From Arcticibacter svalbardensis MN12-7 (GTDB taxonomy: Bacteria; Bacteroidota; Bacteroidia; Sphingobacteriales; Sphingobacteriaceae): 52,492 nucleotides of DNA. Shown here piece after piece: positions 25,779 to 35,826 of the stretch. Position 1 is the stretch's first letter. Each line of letters starts with the position of its first letter. Position numbers and translations under genes: made by a program. The notes under the pieces were generated by a model. It saw only the letters and a list, made by a program, of their open reading frames with translations. It was not told where the DNA came from and made no database searches. The stretch is taken from positions 1 to 52,492 of the forward strand of contig NZ_AQPN01000032.1 in the NCBI RefSeq assembly GCF_000403135.1. The letters run 5' to 3'.

Positions 25779-26717
25779 TTAATGTTCTTTTTTATATCCT
25801 TTATGCAGAATCAAAAAACTTGCCCTCTCTTCTTTCTTGAATGGAACGTCCCAGTTTCCCTCATAGGTTATTTTAGTAGGCAGGATGGTCTCTCCCTGAT
25901 CAAAATAGCCCATCTCAATATTCATCTTCACGTCAAAGTCGAACACTAGATTACCATAATTCATGGTGACAGAGCGCCCCAGAATCTGCATATTTCTTTT
26001 ATCGAAAATGGTATTGAGCTCCTTGATCATTAAGCCGCTTTTTGTCCAACCGGATAGATCATCCTTCACTTTGACCCGAAAAGTATAAATGGGAATAGTA
26101 TCCAGGTAATTCCCACTATAAAAGGTGTAGTCATAGTATTGCCTCATATTGGGACTAAAAATCTGTGTCTTGCTTCCTATCAGAGGAACCCCTTTTACCG
26201 GTCGTCCGGGAGTGAATAATAAAGTTTTGAGTTTGTCTTTATAAGACTCGTTGCCTTTTTTGTCGCCACTTGCGGTAGCATCCGTTTTTACAAAATCAGA
26301 GTTATAGGCATTCATGAAGATGTAATCGAACATTTCCACGGTATAAAGCTGATACTTGCCGTTCTTCTTGAAAAGTTTTCCGCTGTCCTGTTTGGCGAGG
26401 TACTGCATTTTATACTTCCCCTGGTTGTTGTGGAAGATTTTTCGGTAGATTTTCCCTTCCACCCTATTTTTCTTATCGAAAGTAAAAATGCGGTTTTCGG
26501 CAGTGAAACTATATTGTTTCATTTTACGGAAGGCCTCATAAAAGCTGGTATCGCTGGTTACTTTGTTAATGAACATCTGCACATTAATCCGTTCCCCTTT
26601 AATACTTACTGCTGAATCAAGTCTGATGGTAAGAACTGTATCCGGGTTGAACCGTTGTAATTCCTGAGCCTGACAAATGGATGTGCCCAGTATAAAAAAC
26701 AAGATCAGTCTTTTCAT
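25779..26717 (-). CDS. Exported protein of unknown function, Bacteroidota-type
   Basis: A 312-residue protein with a Sec signal peptide (residues 1-18, MKRLILFFILGTSICQAQ). The mature part is predicted to be beta-rich and carries YTFYSGNYLDTIPIYTFRVK and QGETILPTKITYEGNW; no catalytic motif is seen and no family name can be given. It sits between the amidohydrolase and dnaG with short gaps (25 and 54 bases), on the same strand, so it is part of that transcript. Confidence 0.75.
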   Translation of the reverse strand: MKRLILFFILGTSICQAQELQRFNPDTVLTIRLDSAVSIKGERINVQMFINKVTSDTSFYEAFRKMKQYSFTAENRIFTFDKKNRVEGKIYRKIFHNNQGKYKMQYLAKQDSGKLFKKNGKYQLYTVEMFDYIFMNAYNSDFVKTDATASGDKKGNESYKDKLKTLLFTPGRPVKGVPLIGSKTQIFSPNMRQYYDYTFYSGNYLDTIPIYTFRVKVKDDLSGWTKSGLMIKELNTIFDKRNMQILGRSVTMNYGNLVFDFDVKMNIEMGYFDQGETILPTKITYEGNWDVPFKKEERASFLILHKGYKKEH

Positions 26718-26742
26718 AGGAGGATTATTAGAATTAGGGTGT

Positions 26743-27927
26743 TTAATTACCTAAACGCTTTACAGCGAGATAGGCCATTAAGCCGGTACTGCAGATCAGC
26801 GCAGATTCGTCAATATTAAAAGTTGGGGTATGCACCGAAGATGTTATGTTCTTTTCTTCGTTACGAATACCCAAACGGTAAAAACAGGCATCAGCAGCCT
26901 GCGAATAATAAGCAAAATCTTCCGCTGCCATCCATATATCAAGATCTTCTACGTTGTCCTTACCTAAATAATCCTCGGCATACTCGCGTACACTGGCGGT
27001 TAGTTTTTCCTCATTGACAAGGAATGGATATCCATGGGCAATTTTGAATTCACATGTTCCACCCATGGCTTCAGCAATGCCTTCAGCCATTTTTTTCATG
27101 TGTTTATGTGCTTCATAGCGCCATTCTTCATCAAGCGTACGGAAGGTACCTTCCAGATAAACTTCATTCGGAATAATGTTCGTGGCACCATTGGCAATTA
27201 CTTTTCCAAATGATAATACAGTAGGGAGACGGGGATCGGCAACACGGCTCACAATCTGTTGCAATGCGACAATAATGTGGGCAGTGATTAAAATAGGATC
27301 AATATTCTGGTGCGGTTGAGCACCATGACCACCTTTTCCTATCACGGTTACATAAATTTCATCCGTAGATGCCATATACTTTCCGGAACGGATCCCTATT
27401 TTTCCCGCATCGATTAAAGGCATCACATGCTGACCTAATACCGCAACGGGCTTAGGATTTTCCAGCACACCTTCTTTGATCATGAGACTTGCACCACCGG
27501 GAAGTTTTTCTTCAGCAGGTTGAAAGATCAACTTGATGGTACCGCCAAACTCAGCTTTTAATGTTTGAAGAATGCGTGCTGTACCCAAAAGAGAGGCAGT
27601 ATGAACATCATGTCCGCATGCATGCATGACACCTTCATTTTGCGACTTGTATTCCACATTATTTTTCTCTGTAATGGGAAGCGCGTCCATATCTGCACGA
27701 AGGGCAATAACCACATCAGAAGGAAGATCGCCTTTGATAATGCCTACCACACCGGTATCAGCTAAAGCATGCCAGCTGATGCCTAAATCATCCAGGCATG
27801 TCTTTACAAAAGATGATGTGTTATATTCCTGAAAAGATAATTCGGGGTGGGCATGCAGAAAACGGCGATGTATAACCACATCGCCGTATATATTCTCCGC
27901 CAATTGCCGGATTTTTTCTTTTAACAT
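26743..27927 (-). CDS. M20-family amidohydrolase
   Basis: A 394-residue metallopeptidase-like enzyme of the M20D type (N-acyl-amino-acid amidohydrolase, hippurate hydrolase or IAA-amino-acid hydrolase relatives). The zinc-site motif MHACGHDVH is at residues 101-109 (Cys104, His106), with DMDALPI upstream, PAEEKLPGGA and VTVIGKGGHGAQPH of the dimer lid domain, and the closing SSVHTPTFN metal ligand. It cleaves acyl groups from amino acids in the cytosol. No signal peptide is seen. It begins 6 bases after the secA stop, so it is co-transcribed with secA. The specific acyl-amino acid is unknown. Confidence 0.93.
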   Translation of the reverse strand: MLKEKIRQLAENIYGDVVIHRRFLHAHPELSFQEYNTSSFVKTCLDDLGISWHALADTGVVGIIKGDLPSDVVIALRADMDALPITEKNNVEYKSQNEGVMHACGHDVHTASLLGTARILQTLKAEFGGTIKLIFQPAEEKLPGGASLMIKEGVLENPKPVAVLGQHVMPLIDAGKIGIRSGKYMASTDEIYVTVIGKGGHGAQPHQNIDPILITAHIIVALQQIVSRVADPRLPTVLSFGKVIANGATNIIPNEVYLEGTFRTLDEEWRYEAHKHMKKMAEGIAEAMGGTCEFKIAHGYPFLVNEEKLTASVREYAEDYLGKDNVEDLDIWMAAEDFAYYSQAADACFYRLGIRNEEKNITSSVHTPTFNIDESALICSTGLMAYLAVKRLGN

Positions 27928-27933
27928 AGTTTA

Positions 27934-30900
27934 TTATTCCAGACCTGCACCATGGCAGTTCTTATATTTTTTGCCACTTCCACAAGGACAAGGATCATTT
28001 CTACCGATCTTTTGTTCTACGCGAATAGGCATTTGTTTCTGTGGTTCACGCGTATCTTCCATCCCTATTGTATTAGGATCATCGGATACCGTTGCAAGCT
28101 GAGGTTTAGAAACTTTAAGTTTCGACATATCCTGCTTAGGCTGAGGACGAGCCTCTTTGACATCCTCTGACTCCTGCATTGGAATTCCACCTTTAAACAA
28201 GAAACTAACCACATCTTTATTCACCGAGATGAGCATTTGCTTGAACAGATTAAAGGCTTCCATTTTGTAGATAACCAATGGATCTTTTTGTTCGTAAACG
28301 GCATTTTGAACAGACTGTTTCAACTCATCCATTTCGCGCAAATGTTCTTTCCATGCGTCGTCAATCAGGGCAAGTACCACTGTCTTTTCAAACACTCTGA
28401 ATACTTCATGTCCTTTAGTTTCGACTGACTTCTTCAAATTTGAAGCAACCTGTAGATTTCGTATGCCGTCGGAGAAAGGAACGATAATATTTTCAATCAC
28501 ATCGCCTCGCTCATGATAAACCTGATCCAGGATCGGGAATGCCTGAGCAGCTATGCTGTCCTTTTTACGGGTATAAAAATCAGATACCTTCAAGAATAAG
28601 CGTTCTGTCAGTTTACTTATAGAGCTTTCTGTAAACTCTTTTGCATCAATCTCTGCATCTAAAGAGAAGACACGGATAATTTCCAGTTGAAAACCTTCGT
28701 AATTCGCAGTTTCTTTATATTCAGAAACGATATCTTCTACGGTATCATAAAATGTATTACTTAAGTCAACTTCAAGACGTTGGCCGTATAAAGCGTTCCG
28801 GCGTTTAGTATAAACCACACTACGCTGGGAGTTCATTACGTCATCATATTCCAGCAATCGCTTACGAATACCATAATTGTTCTCTTCAACTTTCCTTTGT
28901 GCTCTTTCGATTGACTTGGTAATCATGGAATGCTGAATCACTTCGCCTTCCTCAATACCCATACGCTGCATAATGCTGGCAATACGTTCTGATCCGAATA
29001 AACGCATCAGGTTATCTTCCAGAGAAACGAAGAACTGAGACGATCCGGGGTCACCCTGACGACCGGCACGTCCACGTAACTGACGGTCAACCCGTCGTGA
29101 TTCATGTCGTTCTGTACCGACTATAGCTAAACCACCTGAATCCTTAACGCCTGCACCCAGCTTGATATCCGTACCACGACCAGCCATATTGGTTGCAATG
29201 GTAACGGTTCCGGCCTGACCGGCTTCGGCAATAATGTCAGCCTCTTTTTGATGCATTTTCGCATTCAGTACATTATGTTTTACACCACGGAGTTTCAACA
29301 TACGACTTAATAGTTCGGAGATTTCAACAGATGTAGTACCAACAAGTACTGGTCGGCCTGCCAGAGTTAAAGCGGTTATTTCATCCACTACTGCATTATA
29401 TTTCTCTCTTACTGTACGGAACACTTTGTCCTCCATATCTGCACGGGAGTTCGGTACGTTGGTAGGAATTTCTACAACATCGAGTTTATAGATCTGCCAA
29501 AGTTCACCGGCCTCAGTTACAGCAGTACCAGTCATACCACAAAGCTTGTGGTACATTCTAAAGTAATTTTGGAGTGTTATAGTGGCATAGGTTTGACTGG
29601 CATCTTCAACCTTAACATTTTCTTTTGCTTCAATTGCCTGGTGTAAACCATCGGAATAACGACGTCCGTCCATAATACGGCCTGTCTGCTCATCTACAAT
29701 TTTGATTTTACCCTCATCAATGATATATTCTACGTCACGTTCAAATAGAGTGTAAGCCTTTAATAGTTGATTTACCGAATGGATCCGCTCAGATTTAATG
29801 CCGAAATCGCGCATCAAATCTTCTTTCCGGGCAATCTTATCTTCGTTACTTAAGTCTGATTTTTCAATGTCAGCAATCTCTGTACCGACGTCAGGCATAA
29901 TAAAGAAGCTGGCATCTTCACCGGAAGTAGTGATCAGTTCAATTCCTTTTTCAGTAAGTTCTACCTGGTTGTTTTTTTCATCAATAACGAAGAACAGTTC
30001 CGAATCGGCGTTAGGCATTTCCTTATTCTGATCCTGCATGTGATAATTCTCACTCTTCATCATGATCTGTTTCACACCAGATTCGCTCATGAACTTGATT
30101 AAAGCCTTGTTTTTAGGTAAACCACGATGCGCACGCAATAAGGCTAACCCACCTTCTGTAGGACCTGTTTTACCTTCGGCAACTAATTTTTTGGCTTCAT
30201 TTAAAACACCGGTAATATAATTACGCTGTACACTAACAAGGCGTTCAATTCTTGGCTTAAGTTCATAGAACTCATGCTCATCACCTCTTGGAATAGGTCC
30301 GGATATAATTAAAGGAGTACGTGCATCATCAATCAATACCGAGTCAACCTCATCTACCATTGCAAAATGCAATTTCCTTTGCACCTGACTTTCTGGATTC
30401 TGAGTCATGTTATCACGCAGATAATCAAAACCGAATTCATTGTTGGTACCAAAAGTGATATCGGCAAGGTACGCTTTACGGCGTTCTTCAGAATTAGGCT
30501 GATGTCTGTCGATACAATCTACCGATAGACCATGGAATTCGAATAAAGGACCATTCCATTCAGAGTCACGACGTGCCAGGTAATCATTCACGGTAACAAT
30601 GTGAACGCCATTTCCAGCAAGGGCATTTAAGTAAGCAGGCAAAGTTCCAACCAACGTTTTACCTTCACCAGTAGCCATTTCAGCAATCTTACCCTGATGA
30701 AGAACAATACCACCGATTAGCTGAACATCATAATGGACCATGTTCCATACTACTTCTGTTCCGGCAGCAAGCCAGGTATTACTGTGAATAGCTTTATTGC
30801 CTTCAATAACCACATTGGGTTTGCGGGAAGCAAGTTCCCTATCGAAGTCTGTAGCAGTAACTACAATCTTTTTGTTCTCTGTAAATCTTCTGGCAGTTTC

Positions 30901-31245
30901 CTTTACTACGGCAAAACCTTCAGGAAGAATTTCAAGTAAAATCTTTTCGAGTTCTTTATCGCGATCCTTCAACAGCTTATCTACCGCCTCATAGAGATCA
31001 GTTTTGGCATCTACAGAAAGAGTTGGTGATTCGGCTTGTTCTTTAAGGTCTGTAACCTCCTGATCGATATCTGCTAATCCTTCTTTTATTTTGTTCTTAA
31101 AAAAAGAGGTCTTTTCACGGAGTTCGTCGTCAGACAAAGTGGCTAATGTGGGATATACTGCCTTAATCTGTTCAACAAGAGGTTGAATTTGTTTTATATC
31201 GCGATCAGACTTACTTCCGAATAGTTTATTTAAAAATCCTAACAT
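27934..31245 (-). CDS. secA: Preprotein translocase ATPase SecA
   Basis: SecA drives proteins through the SecYEG channel using ATP. The 1,103-residue product has the Walker A MATGEGKT (residues 190-197), [19 protein letters not shown] with the DEAD-box-like motif, helicase motifs [14 protein letters not shown] and [25 protein letters not shown], and a C-terminal zinc finger [14 protein letters not shown] that contacts SecB or phospholipid. An insertion of about 200 residues makes it longer than E. coli SecA (901), as is usual in Bacteroidota. It is the first gene of the minus-strand run ending at 22,373. Upstream, the minus strand reads TAGTTTTG at 31,328-31,321, matching the Bacteroidota -7 element TAnnTTTG. 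Confidence 0.98.
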   Translation of the reverse strand: MLGFLNKLFGSKSDRDIKQIQPLVEQIKAVYPTLATLSDDELREKTSFFKNKIKEGLADIDQEVTDLKEQAESPTLSVDAKTDLYEAVDKLLKDRDKELEKILLEILPEGFAVVKETARRFTENKKIVVTATDFDRELASRKPNVVIEGNKAIHSNTWLAAGTEVVWNMVHYDVQLIGGIVLHQGKIAEMATGEGKTLVGTLPAYLNALAGNGVHIVTVNDYLARRDSEWNGPLFEFHGLSVDCIDRHQPNSEERRKAYLADITFGTNNEFGFDYLRDNMTQNPESQVQRKLHFAMVDEVDSVLIDDARTPLIISGPIPRGDEHEFYELKPRIERLVSVQRNYITGVLNEAKKLVAEGKTGPTEGGLALLRAHRGLPKNKALIKFMSESGVKQIMMKSENYHMQDQNKEMPNADSELFFVIDEKNNQVELTEKGIELITTSGEDASFFIMPDVGTEIADIEKSDLSNEDKIARKEDLMRDFGIKSERIHSVNQLLKAYTLFERDVEYIIDEGKIKIVDEQTGRIMDGRRYSDGLHQAIEAKENVKVEDASQTYATITLQNYFRMYHKLCGMTGTAVTEAGELWQIYKLDVVEIPTNVPNSRADMEDKVFRTVREKYNAVVDEITALTLAGRPVLVGTTSVEISELLSRMLKLRGVKHNVLNAKMHQKEADIIAEAGQAGTVTIATNMAGRGTDIKLGAGVKDSGGLAIVGTERHESRRVDRQLRGRAGRQGDPGSSQFFVSLEDNLMRLFGSERIASIMQRMGIEEGEVIQHSMITKSIERAQRKVEENNYGIRKRLLEYDDVMNSQRSVVYTKRRNALYGQRLEVDLSNTFYDTVEDIVSEYKETANYEGFQLEIIRVFSLDAEIDAKEFTESSISKLTERLFLKVSDFYTRKKDSIAAQAFPILDQVYHERGDVIENIIVPFSDGIRNLQVASNLKKSVETKGHEVFRVFEKTVVLALIDDAWKEHLREMDELKQSVQNAVYEQKDPLVIYKMEAFNLFKQMLISVNKDVVSFLFKGGIPMQESEDVKEARPQPKQDMSKLKVSKPQLATVSDDPNTIGMEDTREPQKQMPIRVEQKIGRNDPCPCGSGKKYKNCHGAGLE

Positions 31246-31320
31246 GTGTATCTTGAATAAATTCTAGTTGACCAACAATTGCGCCATTAGGCCCTCATCA
31301 GTCAATTTGACATAATAACG

Positions 31321-31328
31321 CAAAACTA
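31321..31328 (-). promoter_or_regulatory. Candidate -7 promoter element of secA
   Basis: TAGTTTTG on the minus strand matches the Bacteroidota TAnnTTTG -7 box, 76-83 bases upstream of the secA start codon. A clear -33 TTTG was not found, so this is tentative. Confidence 0.3.
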
Positions 31329-31512
31329 GTAAATTAGTATTGATTTCGATGCTTTACTCCGACTACTTTATATAAATTAATACGTTTTTAACATCTACAA
31401 AATCAGATCAGATTTCAAAACGGCTATATCAGCGGGCTGCAAGATAAAAGATCCGACAGTTCGTACTAATTTAGAGCTCTAATCCTGATCCTTTTCCTAT
31501 ATATTTGCTTCC

Positions 31513-32787
31513 ATGAACATTCTTTTATTAGGTTCAGGTGGAAGGGAAAGTGCTTTTGCCTGGAAGATTACTCAAAGTCCGCTCTGCAGTGAATTATTTA
31601 TTGCTCCAGGTAATGCTGGCACAGGTGCGTATGGTCAAAATGTCAACTTGCAACCAACGGACTTTGAAGGCATCCGTGAGTTTGTATTAAATAACGATAT
31701 AAACATGGTGCTAGTGGGGCCGGAAGAACCTTTGGTAAAAGGGATTCACGACTTTTTTCTTGCTGATGCGGAGTTAAAAGCAATTCCTGTCATAGGTCCA
31801 CAGCAGGAAGGCGCCAAGTTAGAGGGGAGTAAAGAATATTCGAAAGCATTTATGCGCAGGCATTTTATACCCACTGCTGCATCTGCTACGTTTACCGTTA
31901 ATTCGCTAAATGAAGGTCTTGATTACCTGGAAACACATAAACTTCCTATTGTACTGAAGGCTGACGGACTTGCTGCCGGTAAAGGTGTGTTGATTTGTCA
32001 GACGCTTGAAGAAGCACAAACTGAATTAATTGCCATGCTTCAGGATGCCAAATTTGGTGAAGCAAGCAGTAAAGTGGTGATTGAAGAATTTCTGGACGGG
32101 ATTGAGCTTTCTGTGTTTGTACTAACAGATGGGCATTCATATAAAATACTACCTGAAGCAAAAGACTATAAAAAGATAGGTGAAGCAGATACCGGCTTAA
32201 ACACCGGAGGAATGGGTTCGATCTCTCCTGTATCATTCGCCGACGAAGCATTCATGCTGAAAGTAGAGAATGACATCATCAAACCTACTATATATGGGTT
32301 AAAGATTGATCAGATTCATTATAAAGGATTTCTCTTTATTGGTCTGATGAATATTGACGGCGAACCTTTTGTGATTGAATATAATGTGCGGATGGGTGAT
32401 CCTGAAACAGAAAGTGTCATTCCAAGGATTGAAAGTGATTTCCTGGATCTGCTTCTAGGGGTTGCCAATGAAAACCTGGCTGAAAAAGAATTGGTCATAT
32501 CTAAGAAAACAGCCGCTACAGTAATGTTAGTTTCCGGAGGTTACCCCGGAGAATATATAAGCGGTAAAACAATCTCCGGAATAGAAAACCTAAGAGGCTC
32601 ACTTGCCTTTCATGCAGGAACTACTTTGGAGGATAACATTGTGAAGACTTCGGGAGGCAGGGTTTTGGCTGTCACCTCTTTACAGGATACACTTTTTAAT
32701 GCGGTACAACAGGCAGTAGCTGATGCAGGAAGGATTTACTTTGATGGTCGGTATTTCCGTACTGATATTGGGTTTGATTTGCTTTAA
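31513..32787 (+). CDS. purD: Phosphoribosylamine-glycine ligase
   Basis: GAR synthetase joins phosphoribosylamine with glycine in de novo purine synthesis. The 424-residue product begins with the NILLLGSGGRESAFAWKI motif, has the ATP-grasp core (KADGLAAGKGVLIC, EEFLDGIELSVFVLTDG, NTGGMGSISP, IEYNVRMGDPETE) and ends with the B-domain typical of PurD. Its length matches the family (about 430). It is divergent from secA across 267 bases and is followed by a strong terminator. The sequence TATATTTG at 31,500-31,507 resembles a -7 box but lies only 6 bases before the start codon. Confidence 0.97.
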   Translation: MNILLLGSGGRESAFAWKITQSPLCSELFIAPGNAGTGAYGQNVNLQPTDFEGIREFVLNNDINMVLVGPEEPLVKGIHDFFLADAELKAIPVIGPQQEGAKLEGSKEYSKAFMRRHFIPTAASATFTVNSLNEGLDYLETHKLPIVLKADGLAAGKGVLICQTLEEAQTELIAMLQDAKFGEASSKVVIEEFLDGIELSVFVLTDGHSYKILPEAKDYKKIGEADTGLNTGGMGSISPVSFADEAFMLKVENDIIKPTIYGLKIDQIHYKGFLFIGLMNIDGEPFVIEYNVRMGDPETESVIPRIESDFLDLLLGVANENLAEKELVISKKTAATVMLVSGGYPGEYISGKTISGIENLRGSLAFHAGTTLEDNIVKTSGGRVLAVTSLQDTLFNAVQQAVADAGRIYFDGRYFRTDIGFDLL

Positions 32788-32899
32788 ATTAGAGCGGTTA
32801 AATCACTATTGCGGATTTGGGACTAACCTTATTAATCAGCTAATCTCAATCTGATACAAAGGACTGAAGTTGGAAATTCTACTATACTTGTAATAATTG

Positions 32900-32957
32900 A
32901 AAATAAGCACAAAAGGCTGTTTCCTAATACTAAGAAACAGCCTTTTGTGCTTATTTT
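32900..32957. terminator. Bidirectional terminator between purD and the thioredoxin-like gene
   Basis: Arms 32,900-32,923 and 32,934-32,957 are perfect 24-bp reverse complements (core AAGCACAAAAGGCTGTTTC) around a 10-base loop. A-rich and T-rich ends on the two strands fit intrinsic termination in both directions. The genes are convergent. Confidence 0.9.
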
Positions 32958-32976
32958 GAAAATTTTATATTCTCTG

Positions 32977-34113
32977 TTAAAGGATCTCTGCAAGTTTTTG
33001 ATCTAATTCAGCTCCACGTAAGTTTACAGCAACGATCTTACCGGTAGGGTCAATTAAATAATTCTGAGGAATTGAGCGGATCCCATACAAACGGGCTACA
33101 TCATTATTCCAGAATTTAAGATCGGAAACCTGTGTCCATACCAGACCATCAGTTTCAATAGCCTTTAACCAATTCGCTTTCTGATTCTCACGATCAAGTG
33201 AAACACCTAAAACAGTGAAGTTTTTGTTTTTATACTTGTTATAAGCAAGTACTACATTGGGATTTTCCTGGCGGCATGGACCACACCATGATGCCCAAAA
33301 ATCAAGCAGTACATATTTACCTTTAAAATCAGATAATTTAACGGGTTTCCCATTGATATCATTTTGCATAAAGTCCATTGCAATAGCACCAACTGAAGTA
33401 TTTTTAAGGGATGCTAAACTTTGAATCAAAGGCTGAAGTGATGCACTTTTTTGAAGTTCGGGACTTAGTGATTTAATTAAAGGGTCTATTTCTGCATATT
33501 GAGGATCCCTGCCTGCCATAGCAATAAGGGCACTTACACTAACAAAGCTAGCGGGGTGTTCTTTAATAAATTGTTTGAAAACTTCATTTTGTTGCTGCGT
33601 AATCTTCTCAAAGCGGTTTTGCAAATCCCCCATAAAGTCAGCATTGCCTTTTTGATCTGCCGAAGCTTTTTGATATTCGGCATTCAATGCTTTAAAACCA
33701 TCGTTTATTGATTTAAGACGAGCTGATAAAAGCTGGTTATCCGTATTCAGTTTACTACCTTTTATTATTGCTTTAGATAAAGAGTCCTTGCTTTCAATGG
33801 AGTACTCTCCTTTTTCAACATAGAACGAGGTAAGATCAGGAGTTCCTATTGCTTTTAACGAATCAAGACCAACTCCTTTAGGATCAAGAATCAAAATCCC
33901 TGAACTGGGCTCCGCAATGGTACCCTTAAAAGTAAATTTGCCATCCTTCATTGTCGCAGAATCTGTCATAGGCTGACCTGCAGCACTATATAACATATAC
34001 ACTTTAGCAGGCACATTATATTTACCAATTGAACCTTTAACCGTATATGCACCCTGCTGAGCAAAAAGCATCACAGGCGACAATGCAAAAGTAATAAACA
34101 ACGATTTTTTCAT
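32977..34113 (-). CDS. TlpA/thioredoxin-like protein with DUF4369 domain
   Basis: A 378-residue periplasmic disulfide protein. It has a signal peptide (residues 1-19, ending MLFAQ), an N-terminal DUF4369-type beta domain (about 22-115, with YTVKGSIG and GKFTFKGTI), a helical linker, and a C-terminal AhpC/TSA-thioredoxin domain with WCGPC at residues 276-280 (DFWASWCGPCRQEN) and the cis-proline IPQNY. Such proteins are common in Bacteroidota and act in disulfide reduction or c-type cytochrome maturation. It lies 207 bases downstream of the metallophosphatase gene, on the same strand, and could be the last gene of the susCD transcript, or separate. Confidence 0.92.
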   Translation of the reverse strand: MKKSLFITFALSPVMLFAQQGAYTVKGSIGKYNVPAKVYMLYSAAGQPMTDSATMKDGKFTFKGTIAEPSSGILILDPKGVGLDSLKAIGTPDLTSFYVEKGEYSIESKDSLSKAIIKGSKLNTDNQLLSARLKSINDGFKALNAEYQKASADQKGNADFMGDLQNRFEKITQQQNEVFKQFIKEHPASFVSVSALIAMAGRDPQYAEIDPLIKSLSPELQKSASLQPLIQSLASLKNTSVGAIAMDFMQNDINGKPVKLSDFKGKYVLLDFWASWCGPCRQENPNVVLAYNKYKNKNFTVLGVSLDRENQKANWLKAIETDGLVWTQVSDLKFWNNDVARLYGIRSIPQNYLIDPTGKIVAVNLRGAELDQKLAEIL

Positions 34114-34320
34114 TCTCCAAATTTGTTAAATAAAAACGTATTTTCCCATTAATGTTTGCAATTGTTACTTTCGCTTATTTAAATTGTTACTTTCGCTCAT
34201 TTAATATGAAGTGGAATATATCTCCTTTACAGGGTCACCTGTTCTATCAAATACGGTAAGGTATATTTATGTGATTGAAGCTTAAAAGCTACCACCTTGC
34301 CATCTGCTTCCTCTCATTCG

Positions 34321-35808
34321 TTATAAAGTAAGTGTTTCTGTATACATATGGCCGAAAAGATCTTTTGCGATTACCTTAATGACTTTAGCGTTCAAAGTCG
34401 GTTTCGCAAAAAACAAATGATCCGTTAGAATAGGGTCCACCCATCCACGAGGTTTAGGTTTCGAATCCCCTTCAAGTAAATCAAAGGCCATTGGATCAAA
34501 AGCTGTGCGCTGCTCCGGTGTTCCCAATGATTTGCCATCCGCAAAACATTCAACCTGCCATGTTTTATCCCAGTTCCATATATTGATACAAACTTCTGTA
34601 TTGAACTCGGCATGTTTTCCGGGAGGATAAATCCTGATCTGATGCGTTTTAGGCTTCCCGGTTGCTTTATAATACCAACTTAATTTACCGCCGTCCACTT
34701 CGTAAACGCCATATCCGTTAGGGGTACCATCACCACAAATGTCACCTGTCCACCAACCTCCACAAACCGTTCCATGAACATGTTCGGTGATATGATCTTC
34801 CTGCCAGATTTCATTGAAATGGGTATGTCCCGACATGATATGCACCTGGTATCCTTTAAGCATTTCATAAAGCAGCTTACGGTTCGCCACACTGCCACCC
34901 AACCCATCATCCTTTGATTTCTCTCTGCGGAGCTGACCGGTGAAGGTAGGAATGTGCAGACTTAAGACTACAGTGGATCCTGATTTTACTAGTTTCAGAT
35001 CCTGCTCCAGCCATTGCAATTGGGTTTCAGTGATGTAACCAATATATTTTTTAGTAGCACCTAAAAAAAACACGTCATCCAGTACAATGTAATGTACCTG
35101 ACCACGATTGTAAGAGTAATAAGTTGGTCCGAAATGTTTTTTAAATGTATCTGAAGAGCCTTCATCGCTACGAGCCTCATTATCCATGTCATGGTTTCCG
35201 ATCAAATTAAAGAAAGGAATCCCACTCATGCCAATAGCTTGTTTATAATCAGCATAAAGTTCGAAGTTATCCCATACCAGATCACCGCATCCTATTCCAT
35301 GAATTAGCGCATCTTTCGGATAGGTATCGATCAGTGCTTTCAAATCAGGCGCTGAGTGTTCTAATAGCAACTGAGCATCTTGCTGATTCTGGATCTGCGG
35401 ATCTGAAAAAACAATAAAAGTATGTTTGTCATCGCTTTTAGAGAGTTTTTTCAATTCAAAGTCGGCATTAAACTCATTCTGTGTATGAACAATCTCCTTA
35501 AAGAATTTAGCCAGACTCTTTTCATGTGGAAACTCATATCCGGAAGGCATTGAGATGTAGACAAACTTTGTCGTTTTGTTGGTCAATAAATTATACTCAC
35601 CGTTTGCATTTGTTACCGTAACATTCAATCCATCGGTGACTGCAATTCCTGGAATTGCTCTTCCATTTGAAGAAACACGGCCCTTTAAAGTAATAACGGA
35701 TAGATCTGAACTGCCCGGTTGGACAACTGCAGCGCGAACTATGGTTATGGGTGTAGCAACAGCTACCCCCATAACACCTATATTTTTTAAAAAACTTCTA
35801 CGTTCCAT
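34321..35808 (-). CDS. Metallophosphatase with MetallophosN/C domains
   Basis: A 495-residue exported calcineurin-type phosphoesterase. The start MERRSFLKNIGVMGVAVATP with two Arg in a row looks like a Tat-type signal. The N-terminal domain is beta (SNGRAIPGIAVTDG), the catalytic domain carries FSDPQIQ, GCGDLVWDN, GNHDMDNE and SGHTHFNEI, which bind two metals, and the C-terminal domain begins about residue 350. It removes phosphate from an unknown ester. It starts 18 bases after the SusD gene stop, so it belongs to the susC-susD transcript; phosphate-ester or nucleotide scavenging is a reasonable inference. Confidence 0.92.
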   Translation of the reverse strand: MERRSFLKNIGVMGVAVATPITIVRAAVVQPGSSDLSVITLKGRVSSNGRAIPGIAVTDGLNVTVTNANGEYNLLTNKTTKFVYISMPSGYEFPHEKSLAKFFKEIVHTQNEFNADFELKKLSKSDDKHTFIVFSDPQIQNQQDAQLLLEHSAPDLKALIDTYPKDALIHGIGCGDLVWDNFELYADYKQAIGMSGIPFFNLIGNHDMDNEARSDEGSSDTFKKHFGPTYYSYNRGQVHYIVLDDVFFLGATKKYIGYITETQLQWLEQDLKLVKSGSTVVLSLHIPTFTGQLRREKSKDDGLGGSVANRKLLYEMLKGYQVHIMSGHTHFNEIWQEDHITEHVHGTVCGGWWTGDICGDGTPNGYGVYEVDGGKLSWYYKATGKPKTHQIRIYPPGKHAEFNTEVCINIWNWDKTWQVECFADGKSLGTPEQRTAFDPMAFDLLEGDSKPKPRGWVDPILTDHLFFAKPTLNAKVIKVIAKDLFGHMYTETLTL

Positions 35809-35826
35809 TTTTTATTTATGTGCTGA

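Noticed and set aside
31500-31507. TATATTTG before purD as a promoter giving a leaderless message
   Set aside because: The -7 match is real, but no -33 element was found and the distance to the start codon makes it doubtful.
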